A stretch of DNA of 64,000 bases from contig CAUWAG010000020.1 of NCBI GenBank assembly GCA_963556695.1, positions 5,642,001 to 5,706,000 of the forward strand, given 5' to 3'. This stretch comes from Anthostomella pinea (lineage: Eukaryota; Ascomycota; Sordariomycetes; Xylariales; Xylariaceae). The notes beneath the pieces were generated by a model, which made no database searches, was not told the DNA's origin, and saw only the letters and a program-made list of their open reading frames with translations. Below, piece by piece: positions 49,253 through 60,241 of this stretch; position 1 is the stretch's first letter; the number at the start of each line of letters is the position of its first letter. Made by a program: the position numbers and the translations under genes.

Positions 49253-51492
49253 ATGTCACAGCGGCGTAATTCCCGAATCCCCAGTCCCAGCTATTACACG
49301 CCCCCTCGATGCCACAGATGCCACAGCGGCAGCACACATACGCCCCCTGAGGAAGAACCGGTTCCCAAACAGCCTGCAGTACAAGCCATTCAGTTCTTGG
49401 ACGGCAACTCCATATCTAAAGCGCAGCGCGAAGCCAAAGCCGAAGCCCAGGAGAAGTGCGGCTGGCCGTCTGATGATCCTGACCCCAAATCCGACAAGAT
49501 GGTAGCAGAACACAGAGAGGTGCAGAGAGCCTCGACTCCTGACGACGCCTGCAGCTGGCGAGGAGACTCTCCAGAACCTGAGCTTGACGACCTTGCACAT
49601 ACACACGAGAGTCCTAGACGTCAAAAGCCGACCGTGATCCCACCTCCAGAATCGCCACTTCCTGCTTCGTCTCCAGTGCCGGGATACGAGCCAGGAGAGC
49701 CGCCCAAGCAGCCAGAAGAACCCAAGAATGACAAGCAGGCTGACCTGATGGGCCCGTCGTATACTGAAAGAATTTCTGGCGTAATGCGACTGATGACCAG
49801 TCGCCAAAAACTTCAGTCTACCGAGCCCGCCACACCCGCCCTTGATCGTTCCGAGTCACCCCCAATTGGTTGGTCATCTCCTTGCAACCTGGCTACCCAA
49901 TACTAACCAGCTGCCTCACAGAGACCAGTTCTTCACCCCAGAATGGCGAACAGCAGATAAGTGCAGAGCAGTCTGAGACAGAACCGTCACAAGACACTGT
50001 CAAGCACACCCACGATGACGCAATTGGTCAGGTGCACGACCAGCGCTCTGAACAGGCACCCCCAAATCTTCTACCTGATGATCCTTCCCAGCCTCCTACC
50101 GAGTCCACTCCCGACACTGCCACAGTTGGGGAGTCCAAGAAGGACATAGCTAAACGAAAGAGGCAAAAGGAGCGAGCTGAGAAGGACAGAAAGACGCTCG
50201 AGCGTGAGAAGGAAAAGGCCGAGAAACACAGGATGCACAAGGAGAGAAAAGCTAATGAAAGGGCCGAGAAGGAGAAGAGGCACGCGGAGAAGAAGGAGAA
50301 GGAGAAAGCCAAGAAAGAGAAGCACCACAAGGATAAGTTACAGCGGAAGAAGAGCAAGGACGGCTACCTTGCTTCCCTTCCCGAGGAGCTGCCTGCCGGC
50401 GCCGATGGTTCTGCTCTTGTCGAACCTTACCCGGGATGTCCCGTGTGCGAGGACACTTCTGGAAAGCGTGACGATTGGCAGGATTTGCCATCCTTGTTGG
50501 AGAGTCGGCCTGCGTTGCAGAAGCTCATTGACATGGCGAAGAAAATCCTCCACTTGAAGTCGAGGGAGGCGCCGCATGGAGAGGCGGCCGGCAATGATTC
50601 AGTTGGTGAAGAGCCCGAACCAGACCCGGAGCTCGTCGACCACGTCGCGCAGCATATTCGCCAGCACATGCAGGAGCATCGGGATGAGGGCGCTGAGATC
50701 GCCGGCGGTGTAAAGGCCGGTCGAGGAACATACGGCTTAGACGGCACGCGGGATTCGCATACAATACCAGACTGGTTCCGCCAAATGCTCCACAGATCCA
50801 GGAGAGATATCTCGTCGCCCAATTCATCTAGCCGGTCGTCTCCCACGGATTATGGCTCTCCCACGGGTATTGGCTCTCCCATGAGTATTGGCTCTCCCAC
50901 AGGCAACGGTTCTCCAGGCTCTCGCTCCCCTCCTGGAATGCACTCGCCTCCAGGCTCTCGCTCCCCTTCGCGACGGGGCTCGCGTACCCTTTACCCAATG
51001 CACTCGCCTCCAGACTCGCGTACCCCTACACGCATTGGTACGCCACTTGATCGTCCACGTAGGCGAGACGACGCATTCTCCTCTGGGGGTCATTCTCGCC
51101 GCAGTTGGGCTAGTAGACAACCATTACCAAGGCCACGGTGAGTCCGTTGATCTCTGTTGTCAAGACATGTGTTAACCAATTGCGGTGTTAGGAATAACAC
51201 CTACCCTTATAGCTCTCACTCAGGCTTTCACTCGGTAACTATGCTGCCGTTCATCCCTTACGAAGTTGCACCCCCGCCGGTACACATGGTCTTCGTCATT
51301 GACCGGTATCCTCCACCCCCTGGAGCATATTCGGTCAGCTTCGTGCCACCACGCCGTTCCAGAACACAACCTCCGGTTGAAGCCGAATTTCGACCAAGGG
51401 CTAGATCTGGGTCAGGGTTTGTGTACACTGCTCCTACTTCTCGATCCCCCAGCCCCGACTTGACCCAAGACGTTGTTCGTCCTGATACATGA
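49253..51492 (+). CDS. charged low-complexity protein of unknown function, three exons
   Basis: Exons 49253-49868, 49922-51137 and 51192-51492 splice in frame across two introns of 53 and 54 bp (the first with an ACTAAC branch site) to 710 residues. The N-terminal third is rich in Pro, Glu and Ser. A highly charged Lys/Glu/Arg block follows (about residues 295-370, KRKRQKERAEKDRK, EKEKAEKHRMHKERK), very likely a long single helix or coiled coil. Later comes a Ser/Pro/Gly-rich repeat region (about 530-610) in which GSPTGIGSP-, GSRSPP- and RTPTRIGTP-type units recur. The C terminus is Pro-rich. No catalytic motif or signal peptide is visible. I do not recognise the family. Fast-evolving nuclear or cytoskeletal proteins have this look, but a function would be invention. 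Confidence 0.72.
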
Positions 51493-52063
51493 GTCCGACA
51501 TGAGGGGCGTATGCACAAGCAAAAATCTGTACATGAGAAAGGACTGACTGCGGTGACTGCTGGCTTCTGTACGTTTTAGGTAGTGCTGTACTTGATACAT
51601 TGCTGGAACAGTGGCTGATAGATTGATGCGACGGCTGGGAAAGAGAGCATGAAAAGACTCATGGGAAGTGAGGAAGGTGTAGTAGGAATTAATCATCACA
51701 ACAGATCCCTAGTTCGTCAACAGTAGATGGGGTTCCAGTCAATAGAATGATCATCGCAGGGCACAGCCCTAAGGTTATGAAACTTATGTCCTTGAATTTG
51801 TCGCAGTCGGGGACATACCCAGAACGCGCATGTGCTAAAGCAACCTGTACCTCCAATGCCCGGAACACCAACCGGGAAAGCAGTCCATGACTCGTGAGTG
51901 TCCTGTTTGAGGATGGTCGTTTGGTGAGTAGATAGTCGAAGAACCGTCTTCAGTAGTTTCGTCCTTGACACCTACTTCATCTTATCCGTTCTTCTCTTCA
52001 GCAACACGGCACACAGAACCCCTTCATCCTCTCATCCCCTAATCCGCAGTCTAGTTACAGTTC
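51493..52063. other. short region between convergent genes
   Basis: About 570 bp that should contain both 3' UTRs. No structure was recognised. Confidence 0.45.
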
Positions 52064-53082
52064 TCAATTGGCACCCGCGAGCGCGACGCACGAGGCGCGA
52101 AGGTCATTGCCGGCGTGCTGCAGGATCTTGACCGGCCCCAAGAGAAGGGCCTTGTCGCTGAGCACGTCCTCGCCGGCGTCGAGCTTGCCTAGGGCGACGG
52201 GGCCCTTGCGGCGGCCGTCGAGGGCCCACAGCGTGCCGCCGTCCTTCTCGGTCTTGACGAAGCACACGTAGTGCAGGTCGACGTCGTCCTGCGCGTCGGG
52301 CGCGGTTGTTGAATTCGAAGTGCCGCTCGCGGCCTCCTGGTGCGCGCATGCTAGCTCGGGGGTCTGCTCTAGGAGCGCGGAGCGGGCGTGCGGGGGGAGG
52401 GGGAGGGAGGTTTTTATTAGTTTGTCGAAAGTTGAGTTGGGTTCTGTGGGGGGATTAGCTTTTTCTGGTCGGTTTGTTGATGGCTTGGGGTTTGCTTGAG
52501 GTGTGCTGGCTGGACTGGAGAATTTGGGGTTGCCGCTTGGAAATGGAAGTTGCCACTAAGAGGCAGGCCCTCCCTTGGGACGGATTCACGAGGACGGGAA
52601 GAAGGACGGGAAGGGAGAGGGAGAGGGAGAGGGAGAGGGAGAGGGAGAGGGAGAGGGAGAGAAGCAATACAAGAAGCAACACAATGAATGAACATACCAA
52701 TGTACTCCCTCGCCGACCCATTCGCCACGGCGTGCAGCAGGCCCATCATGCCGCACGCGTTGCGTATCGTCTGCTTCCACCACAGCACGGGCTCGTCGTC
52801 GCCAACGCCACTATACTCTTCGGCGCCCGCGTCCTCGGCCAGCCGCTCCGACTCGTATGGCGCCGTCAGCGGGAAGACTACCAGCAGCGCGAGCGCGGGC
52901 CGCGGGATCTGCATCGTCGCGATCAGCTCCGGTTCCGTCGACCACACGTCGTGCATTTGGAGCGCCTGCGATAGCCCCAGCTTGTGCGCCAGGTCGGTTA
53001 GGACGGGCGGGTTCGCCTCGAGTGGGATGAAGGCGGGTGCGCTGCGCGGCGGGTCCGGGGTTGTGGTTGAGGAGAGGGACAT
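52064..53082 (-). CDS. ubiquitin carboxyl-terminal hydrolase, UCH (peptidase C12) family
   Basis: Two exons, 53082-52698 and 52443-52064, splice in frame to 254 residues, close to yeast Yuh1 and human UCHL3. UCH enzymes release small adducts from the ubiquitin C terminus in the cytoplasm. The opening FIPLEANPPVLTDLAHKLGL is typical of the family. The active-site segment is KQTIRNACGMMGLLHA, with Gln104 as oxyanion residue and Cys110 as nucleophile. After the intron, the helix KLIKTSLPLPPHARSALLEQ and an ELACAHQEAA stretch precede VDLHYVCFV, which holds the catalytic His, and LWALDGRRKGP, which holds the catalytic Asp. The usual G before NAC is replaced by Arg. All catalytic residues remain, so activity is likely. 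The 254-bp intron contains a (GGGAGA)n repeat. Confidence 0.9.
52613..52662. repeat. (GGGAGA)n microsatellite in the UCH intron
   Basis: About eight perfect hexamers. On the transcribed strand this is a TCTCCC pyrimidine tract inside the intron at 52444-52697, and it may act as part of an extended polypyrimidine region. Confidence 0.9.
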
Positions 53083-53392
53083 TGCTGGACTGAGGTTCTT
53101 GTGATGGTGCTGGGTGAGTTCGAGGTTCGTGTTGTTCGTGTTTCGTTAAGGGTGGACGGGATGGACGAGCGTTTCTTGTTGTTGTGTTCGTTTGTAGCTC
53201 GGGAATATTGTAGTTTGTTAGATGCAAGATGTCGATTACCCCACCACGCTGAAATTAGGTTGAAGGCAGAGAAAGTATGACGCCACTGCGGGTGCTCAAG
53301 CTTGTGTGGGTCTCAGGTACCAGCGACGGCTTGCAGGGGTTGAGAATGTGGGGGCTACAGCTATAAAAGGGGGGAGGGTAAAAAGGGGCGGA

Positions 53393-53463
53393 GGGTGGAA
53401 AGGGGAGGGTGGAAAGGGGAGGGTGGAAAGGGGAGGGTGGAAAGGGGAGGGTGGAAAGGGGGA
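53393..53463. repeat. 14-bp minisatellite (GGGTGGAAAGGGGA)n
   Basis: Five near-perfect purine-rich units about 310-380 bp upstream of the UCH-gene start codon. Confidence 0.9.
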
Positions 53464-53917
53464 TTGCCCATACATCTGGAACTGCACACCGCTACAATTA
53501 GTCTTTTTCTACGACGGAAGGTGCTTGTAGTATTTCGTATGAGTGTGCGAGCGGGTCATACATAATACGACTCGAAGTTACGGTGCTCTGTCTCGCTGCC
53601 CTGGCTCAAGGGGGATTATATCCAACATCCCGGCGCTCATGATAGCCCCCGAGCCGAGGTAGATATTCGGCGCATACCTAGAAAAGCCCGGGACATGGTT
53701 ACATCTTCAGCTTATCAATACCGAGATTTTCAGTCGAGCCAGGTATGTCCTTGCTCGAGGTAGACAATTACGAACTCCAGGATAGTTGGGCGAGGGTAGG
53801 CAGCTGAAAGGTATCGGAGCTGGAGGGGCAGTGCCACCATCTGCCCATATTGTATGCAGGACAATTCAAGTACAGATTGTATGTGCATGCGGCACTGTAA
53901 GAGAAGCATTGGCTACT

Positions 53918-54094
53918 TACCCAGCAAAACTGGCAATGAACTTGCAGGCAGAGACCATCGTCACAATACACGAAACTGGCTTATCAGCTGGAGGAAGAAC
54001 AACTCCAATGATGGCGAAGATCAAAAACCACGCCGCTTGCCAGACGGCTCCGAGGAATAGGGGCCATCTGCGACCGTACTTTTCGACCACAAAG
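53918..54094 (-). pseudogene. MFS sugar transporter remnant, 3' part
   Basis: The minus strand reads VVEKYGRRWPLFLGAVWQAA and then FLIFAIIGVVL and CKFIASFAG, the loop and following helix of a sugar/H+ symporter. It resumes exactly where the 5' part (60639-61330) stops, in the same frame, on the other side of the LINE. Beyond 53918 a GTAAGT-like donor appears, but I could not follow the remaining helices, so the 3' end of the gene is lost or too decayed to read. Confidence 0.75.
54076..54094. repeat. target-site duplication of the LINE, left copy
   Basis: GTACTTTTCGACCACAAAG; the partner at 60622-60638 differs only by two missing bases. The sequence belongs to the transporter coding region. 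Confidence 0.8.
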
Positions 54095-55876
54095 ATTGAT
54101 TGATTGATTGACTGATTGATTGTATTTAACGTGGGGGACCGCTCCTCAGTAGTGCAAACCACGCCTCCCAGAGCCTCTCCATCGCAGGGTTGTGGAGGTA
54201 TCAAGATAATAAGTACAGTCAGTTCCGCTCACGAGCCCATCCCCGTTGTTGCGGCGGTATGACCTTGGGTCATCCATCTAGTCCTTCAAGAACAGCTATC
54301 TATCGAGGGCAGATTGATGAAAAGAATTTGCTCTTCTCCACGAATTTTGCCCATTCTATGCTCCTCTTTTCTAAGTATTATAAACAAGCTGTCCTAGGCG
54401 AGTACCTAGGCAGTAGCAGATTTTTCTCCAGCCTCTTACAAAAGAAAATATATCGTGGTGTTTTCTTCTCACCACAGCTGCAGTGATTATTCGAGTCTGT
54501 ATATTCAAAGCGTTTGTGGTATCTGGCAAAGTCGCTATGTCCAGATCTGGCCACTAGAAGTCTGTGTAAAGTACTCCTCTTAAAAGATATAAGGTCTCTT
54601 TTAATTACTGCATATGAGTATACTTCTTGATACCTAAGTTCTGATTAGTCTTTTTATCATTGGTTGAACTCTTTCTTGCCCTTTCTTTTGAGATCTCTCT
54701 TGACCCAAGAGATTATAGGAAGATTTATTGTGTCTGTTTCTAGCATGGCACCCTCTTTTGCTAGTGTGTCAGCAGCTTCGTTGCCATTAATATCTCTGTG
54801 TCCAGGAATCCACTTGACGGTCACTCCAGGAGTGTGTGCTGTGGCGAGTTCTTAGAATCGCAGAAAAATTTTCTGTGATGTCTCGGGTGGAGTCCCATTG
54901 AGCCCATCCACCACTGATGTGTTGTCCAGGCAGACATATAGCTGTTTTCCGTGTCCAATTGCCCTGGCTGCTACAAGACCTTGGAGAGCACCATGGACTT
55001 CAGCATCTACTACTTCTGCTTGGAGAAGTCTGCCCTTTCCCGGTATACTTCTTGTGTAGTGTTGCCTTTCCTGATGGTGTAGCCCCATCCAGTGCAGGTT
55101 GTGTTGGTTACACGGATGATGATTGATTCTATTGATTGTTGTGCTCTGTGTGCAGAGATTGATTATCTGTCTTCTTGGTGGGTCAGATGCCACGTGCGTC
55201 TCTGCCCCACTGGAGATCTTCCGGTGTCTATCTCCGGCTCCTATTCAACAGGTTGTGCCTTTGTCGTCTAATTGTGATCCATCTGAGTAGATGACAAGGT
55301 CAGTGTTTACATTTCTTTCTTGTAACCATTTCTTAAAGAGCTCCGTCTCTTTGTCTTTGCTCTTTCGGATTGGGGACTTTTTCCATGATGGCTTGGTGAG
55401 TATTAGTCTCTCGAAGTCAGGGACTAGCTGGAAGTTTCTTTATAGCCTTATTGGTTCCTTGCGAGCTTGTATTTAGAGCCTGCCAATAAGAGGGTATCTT
55501 TGGTCTAAACGTCCAAGTCGTAGGCCGTGACGCTGTCTTATTGCCTCTGTAAGAACTCCTGCTGGAGGAATCTGTGATTCAAAGTGTAGGATATGTCCAG
55601 GATGTGTTTTCTAGACCGGCAGGATAGCCCTGATCACTGTTCGTAGTACAGTATCTGTCGTTCTAAGAAGCCCCTTAATACAATATGCTGATGTCTTATC
55701 TAAGCTCCTGATTTTTTTGATTCTTGGGTATCAGGCCTCTAAGCCATGTGTAACAATAGGAATAACATAAGCTTTCACATCCCTCCTAGTTGACTTTACT
55801 GGGAGTCTTTTGACTGTGTTGCATAGTCCTCGAAGGTGATTTGCTACTCTACTAGCTTTCTTGGCCCAGTGAGAAA

Positions 55877-55892
55877 CATGATCTTTGAAGTT
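55877..55892. repeat. target-site duplication of the SINE-like element, left copy
   Basis: CATGATCTTTGAAGTT, identical to 56647-56662. The sequence is part of LINE ORF2. Confidence 0.9.
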
Positions 55893-56646
55893 GGCCGTAT
55901 AGCGCAATGGTCAAATGCGCCCGGTTGTGTTCTCGTTTGTGCGTTGGGCGATGAGAACAAGTGGGTTTGAATCCTGCTATGGCCTCCTTCTGACCCGGCT
56001 TGTGCGAGTCAATGACCAGCACACAACAGTAAAGAGGTCCCATTATTGCAGAGCCCGATAGCCAAGCAGCTTGTCTCTACAACACCCACTCTTGTGAGGG
56101 TTTTCCACTTATAGTTTCCCTCACCAGCAGATAAGAAACACTTACTTCACCCACCAATGCGACATATATCAAACGGTTACTGGAACGATATATTGTTAGA
56201 TTCTGGGCTACGTTAGCCCATCCATAGTCATCCTTCAGGATCACCATCCCCATTTGTGACTCTGTCACATACGTGGCCAATATAAGGCCACGTATCCTTT
56301 CCTTTAGTATCTTGGATATATATAGGGCCATTCTGGCCGCTCCAGAGTAGCTGGAATTCCTCTCCTTAATAGAACACTTTGAAATCTAACATATATACAC
56401 CAGAGGACTGAGGTCCACTGAGTCGCTTTGTCACTAGACAGGAGGTTTTTCTGACGGAATCGTGCTTGGGTATTGACTAAAACCATCTGGCCACTCCAAG
56501 TTGGTACCGCTACAGCGAGGATAGGCTCGTGCGCGGATCTGAATGTATCTAGACTGACATCTCTACAACCTTGCGATGCAATGGCTCTGGGAGGCGTGGT
56601 TTGCCCTGTTGAGGGACTGCACCCACGATAAATACAATCAATCAAT
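55893..56646 (+). mobile_element. SINE-like element with tRNA-like head and LINE-like tail
   Basis: A 754-bp insertion bounded by a perfect 16-bp direct repeat. The first 92 bp can fold like a tRNA: GGCCGTA (55893-55899) pairs with TATGGCC (55978-55984), GCGC pairs with GCGC in a D-arm, and a T-arm follows. They contain an RNA polymerase III A box (TAGCGCAATGG, 55900-55910) and a B box (GGGTTTGAATCC, 55963-55974). The anticodon arm is irregular, so no isoacceptor is assigned. About 540 bp of unrelated body follow. From 56523 to the end the sequence resembles the last 120 bp of the surrounding LINE, including GGCTCTGGGAGGCGTGGTTT and the (AATC)n tail. The orientation is opposite to the LINE. 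The element has no coding capacity and would depend on LINE proteins in trans. Confidence 0.82.
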
Positions 56647-56662
56647 CATGATCTTTGAAGTT
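56647..56662. repeat. target-site duplication of the SINE-like element, right copy
   Basis: Identical to 55877-55892. Confidence 0.9.
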
Positions 56663-58906
56663 TAGTTTTCATTCAGAAGAACACCTAGCCATTGCATGGA
56701 ATACTTAGCTGTTCTGTTCATTGTCCCGTGGCGGACTGGAGGGTTGTCTGAGTTCTTTTTTTTTAAGAAGTGCATAATCTTGATTTTGTCGGTGTCAAAT
56801 TCAATAGCGTTGTTATGTCCCCATTGACTGAGCAAGTAAAGATTTTCAGAAGCCTCTGTAGCTGTTTCCTCAAGGTTCTTTCCAATGCAGAGAGTCGCTA
56901 GGTTGTCTGCATATCCAAAATATCTCTTTTTCATACCAAGTTGGGCACAGATTGGCTCTGTATACAGCATGTAAAGGATTGGAAAGGCTGGTGAGCCTTG
57001 TGATAGCCCACAAGTGAGAGCTTTAATATCAGTCACAATACCTTCAAACCGAACCCTTGCGGACCGCTCGGACATGAATGACTGGACCCATCTTATGAGA
57101 AAGCCCGGCCAGCCCTGTTCTCTCATGCGAACCACCAGCCGTCCCATTAGGGCAGCATCAAAGGCCCCTTTCACATCTGACGTGACTACTGTTGTAACGA
57201 GGCCTTGGTTGAGGGCCTGCTCAATATTGTGTATGAGTGCAGCTACCAGGTCGGTGGCAGAGCGCTTTGGTAGAGCTCCAAAATGTTGTGGAGCTAGAAT
57301 TCCAAGTTTGACAATAAACCAGGTAATTCTTTTCGTGATGAGTCGTTCTAGGCCTTTGCCAAGACACGACAATAGCGATATTGGTCTGTAGGCCCGGGGA
57401 TTAGAGTAATCTTTCTTTCCTGGTTTTGAGATCATCACCACCTCAGCTACTTTGAATGGTTTAGGGTGGTGTCCAATCTGTAGACAGGTCTGGAAAAGGG
57501 CTCTGATATGTTCCCCAATGAATGGCCAGCAAGCTTTCAGAATCCGTACTGGAGGGTATCTATTCCCGGGGAGTTGCTCTTGGTCCCTAAAGTGCACCTT
57601 TCAGCCTCTTCTAGTCCGACATAGTATTCAAGGGGGATGTATGGCTTGGGTTGTGTGATCTGAGCGGACCAGGGGTCGATGATATTGTTGTCTGAGGTAC
57701 TTCGTTCAAGCGTGGCTGAGCGTAATGTATTTGCCTTGCTCTCTTGTGACTCGAATATTTGGTCTCCTATGCTGATTGGAGGGGAATGCAATCCTGCTGA
57801 TAACTTGTGCCAAGAGACGATTCTGTATAGGTCCTTTGGCTCAGTTGCTAAATCAATTAGAGTCTACCAGTACTCTCTCTTAGCTTTCTGAACCACGCGG
57901 CAAAATTCCTGTCGGGCTGAATTCCGCCCTTCTTGGCTTATAGTCTGTTTAAAAAGGGCCCTGTATGTCTGAACAGCTGCTTTATAGTCATCATTCCACC
58001 AAGCAGTGGGCCTAAATTGACGGGGCTTCTTGCTCACTGTCCTGATACAGCCTTGGATCATGTTGATCAAGCTTTGTGTAAAGGCATCTACCTGGCCAGG
58101 GGATACACCCAGCCGGGGGAGTTCATGAATCCTGATTTGGACATTGTCTGCCAGCTCTTGTAGTTTATCGTCCGGTACTATCCAATGATTGGCCTTAGGA
58201 ACTCGGTCCCAATCTCCCTGAATTGGAATGACTATTCGTAATGTCTCATGATCTGAGGTGCACTGAAGTGCATCATTGACTGAGGCTTCAGCCATGGGGA
58301 CATTTAAGAACACCAGATCCAGTACATTTCCATCGTCATGTGTTGGGACATCTGGTTCAGAAATCAGATCCAGTCCGTGGTCTGCCATAGTCTGTGCCAG
58401 TATGACGCCACCGTGATATCCTGGATTGCTCGAGTCCCAGGATATGTCGCCAGCATTAAAATCTCCAGTTATAACACAGCCAAAAGGTGGAGTCCATACT
58501 TCCAGAATATCATCCACTTCCTGTGGGTTGTCACATGGCCGGTAGACACTGGCAAATGTGATGCCATGTACCTTGACCCAGGTGATGTCTCGTGTAGCAT
58601 AGGGCCGAAGTTGATCCGCTTAAAGGTGTTTTCTCACATAGATGAGAGATCTGGGCCGTGTACTGTCGCTGTCCCAGGAATCCATTGGGGAGTATATATT
58701 GTAATTGAGGTGTGTCTTTACTCCCATTCTCCTGCCTGGTGGTATGCCAACCCAGGGCTCTTGCATCAGAATGATGTCTGCTTGTTCTCCTTTGTAGTCA
58801 GCCAGGTTGATGGCTAACTCTGTAGGGCCTGCACTCTTTTGTCCTCCTGCTGTATTCACAGAATGGATGACTAGTTGCCCGTGTCGATGTGTTTCGTTTG
58901 ATGTAC

Positions 58907-60241
58907 CTAACATTGACTGACAACAATGGTATCGGCATCTCTGAGATAAGTTGTATCTGTTGTGTCGATTTGCATTGTGATGTCTTCGTTATTATTGCTG
59001 GGTGTTGACCCAGCTTGGTTTCTGCCTGCTTCATTGAAGGCCTTGGATCTGGCTCTTTCTCCAGCCAGCCTTATTTCCTGGATTTGCTCCCATGTGTGCT
59101 TGTGGATGATGCCTTTCACAACCTTGGGGCGTGCAGGGCATTTGTCAAAGTTGGCAGCATGAGGTCCTTTGCAGTTGACACACTTTGGGATTAGTTTTTC
59201 GCACTCCCCCTGGTGTACTGTACTGGCACAACGTGCACATACTTGCTTTTCACATCGGTAGTTCCTACCATGGTATCTGAAGCAGCTTGCACACTGGTGA
59301 ACCTTGGGGGAGTATTGAATGTGCCTTGAGGTCATTGAGTGAGCAAAAAGCGTGAATGGTTTCTTTGCTGCACGGGGCAGAGAGATCACCCATGTGGTCT
59401 CTGGATCAGAATCAACTGTGTTCCTTGAGAGTATGTACCTTAAAGGTCTGTCACCTGTTTGGGCTTCAACTTCATCAGTAACAGCAATGTCAGTAATATC
59501 GATTGTGAACCCTTCTGCATTGATGACCTTTCTTGGGCATCTATTGACCTTGTAGTTATGACAGACTGTGTGGGTCTCAATCTTTTGTGCCTTGAGAATG
59601 TTGGTGATTTCTTCTTGAAAAGCCATAAGCTTAGCCTGAGTTGGCTTGTCCCTTAGGTGTAAGGTAAATCCAAAAGGACATCGCGTCACTTCTTTAAAAT
59701 CTTGAGGGTGGAGCTTAACTCTTCTATTCAGTGTGAACTTTATCTCACAAGGCTCTAAGAGGCTATTATCTATGCGGATAAAGACCCAGAGATTTTCCTG
59801 CTTCTTTTTCAGTTGGTTGGCAGCGATGAGGGCCGCAGGTTGTGTTTTCTTCATAGTAATATTGACCATCCGTGGATACTGTCGTTGGCTAGAGGAGACA
59901 GCTTGAGCAAAGGCCATAGTGGACTTCACTATCCCTATCCTCCCAGGAATAGTCTTCCTTATGGATGAATCTCGGGTTTCCAGCCACTCGCTCAGACATT
60001 TAGAGAAAAAAGCGCTGAACTCCTTGGCATGAGGGTATAATTCGGTTCCAGCTTTCTCAAGTGTTTTGTTAACTGCTGCAGCACACTTCTGAAACATTGT
60101 CATCTTGGCTTTATAAAGGTGCTTGTCTTTAGCCAATATCTTAGCAACTTGGTCCTGGCACTCTGAAGAAGAGGCTTTGCTCCCTATATCACATCCAATG
60201 GCTTGGTTTGCAGAGATTTCGTTCAATTGAGGTTGTTTCAT
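58907..60241 (-). CDS. LINE ORF1 protein (Gag-like, zinc knuckles)
   Basis: An intact 444-codon frame starting MKQPQLNEISANQ. Residues about 320-385 hold three Cys/His clusters: CASCFRYHGRNYRC, CARCASTVHQGEC and CVNCKGPHAANFDKC. They resemble the CCHC knuckles by which LINE ORF1 proteins bind their RNA. The N-terminal half is basic and partly helical. It is the only undisrupted frame of the element. The protein would package the LINE transcript into a ribonucleoprotein, if expressed. Confidence 0.85.
   Translation of the reverse strand: MKQPQLNEISANQAIGCDIGSKASSSECQDQVAKILAKDKHLYKAKMTMFQKCAAAVNKTLEKAGTELYPHAKEFSAFFSKCLSEWLETRDSSIRKTIPGRIGIVKSTMAFAQAVSSSQRQYPRMVNITMKKTQPAALIAANQLKKKQENLWVFIRIDNSLLEPCEIKFTLNRRVKLHPQDFKEVTRCPFGFTLHLRDKPTQAKLMAFQEEITNILKAQKIETHTVCHNYKVNRCPRKVINAEGFTIDITDIAVTDEVEAQTGDRPLRYILSRNTVDSDPETTWVISLPRAAKKPFTLFAHSMTSRHIQYSPKVHQCASCFRYHGRNYRCEKQVCARCASTVHQGECEKLIPKCVNCKGPHAANFDKCPARPKVVKGIIHKHTWEQIQEIRLAGERARSKAFNEAGRNQAGSTPSNNNEDITMQIDTTDTTYLRDADTIVVSQC

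Larger units (their letters stand above)
54330..58913 (-). pseudogene. LINE ORF2 remnant: endonuclease, reverse transcriptase, RNase H
   Basis: The start codon at 58913 overlaps the ORF1 stop (ATGTTAG). The endonuclease shows IILMQEPWVG, the catalytic GDFNAGD and a SDHETL motif. An in-frame TAA at 58618-58620, a TAG at about 57864 and a frameshift near 57560 interrupt it. The reverse transcriptase (57597-56662) keeps TSDVKGAFDA and GLSQGSPAFPILY, but its central YADD motif reads YADN. A SINE-like insertion (55893-56646) follows LLNEN. The frame then resumes with FKDHVSHWAKKASRVANHL. RNase H is recognisable by IYSDGSQ near 55300 and DAEVHGALQGLVAARAI near 55000. A final Cys/His region (CSCGEKK near 54480) is typical of Tad elements. 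The left limit given is approximate. Confidence 0.82.

Noticed and set aside
55893..55984. Functional tRNA gene
   Set aside because: The head folds partly like a tRNA, but the anticodon arm is irregular, and target duplications place it at the start of a 754-bp insertion, so it is a tRNA-derived SINE head.
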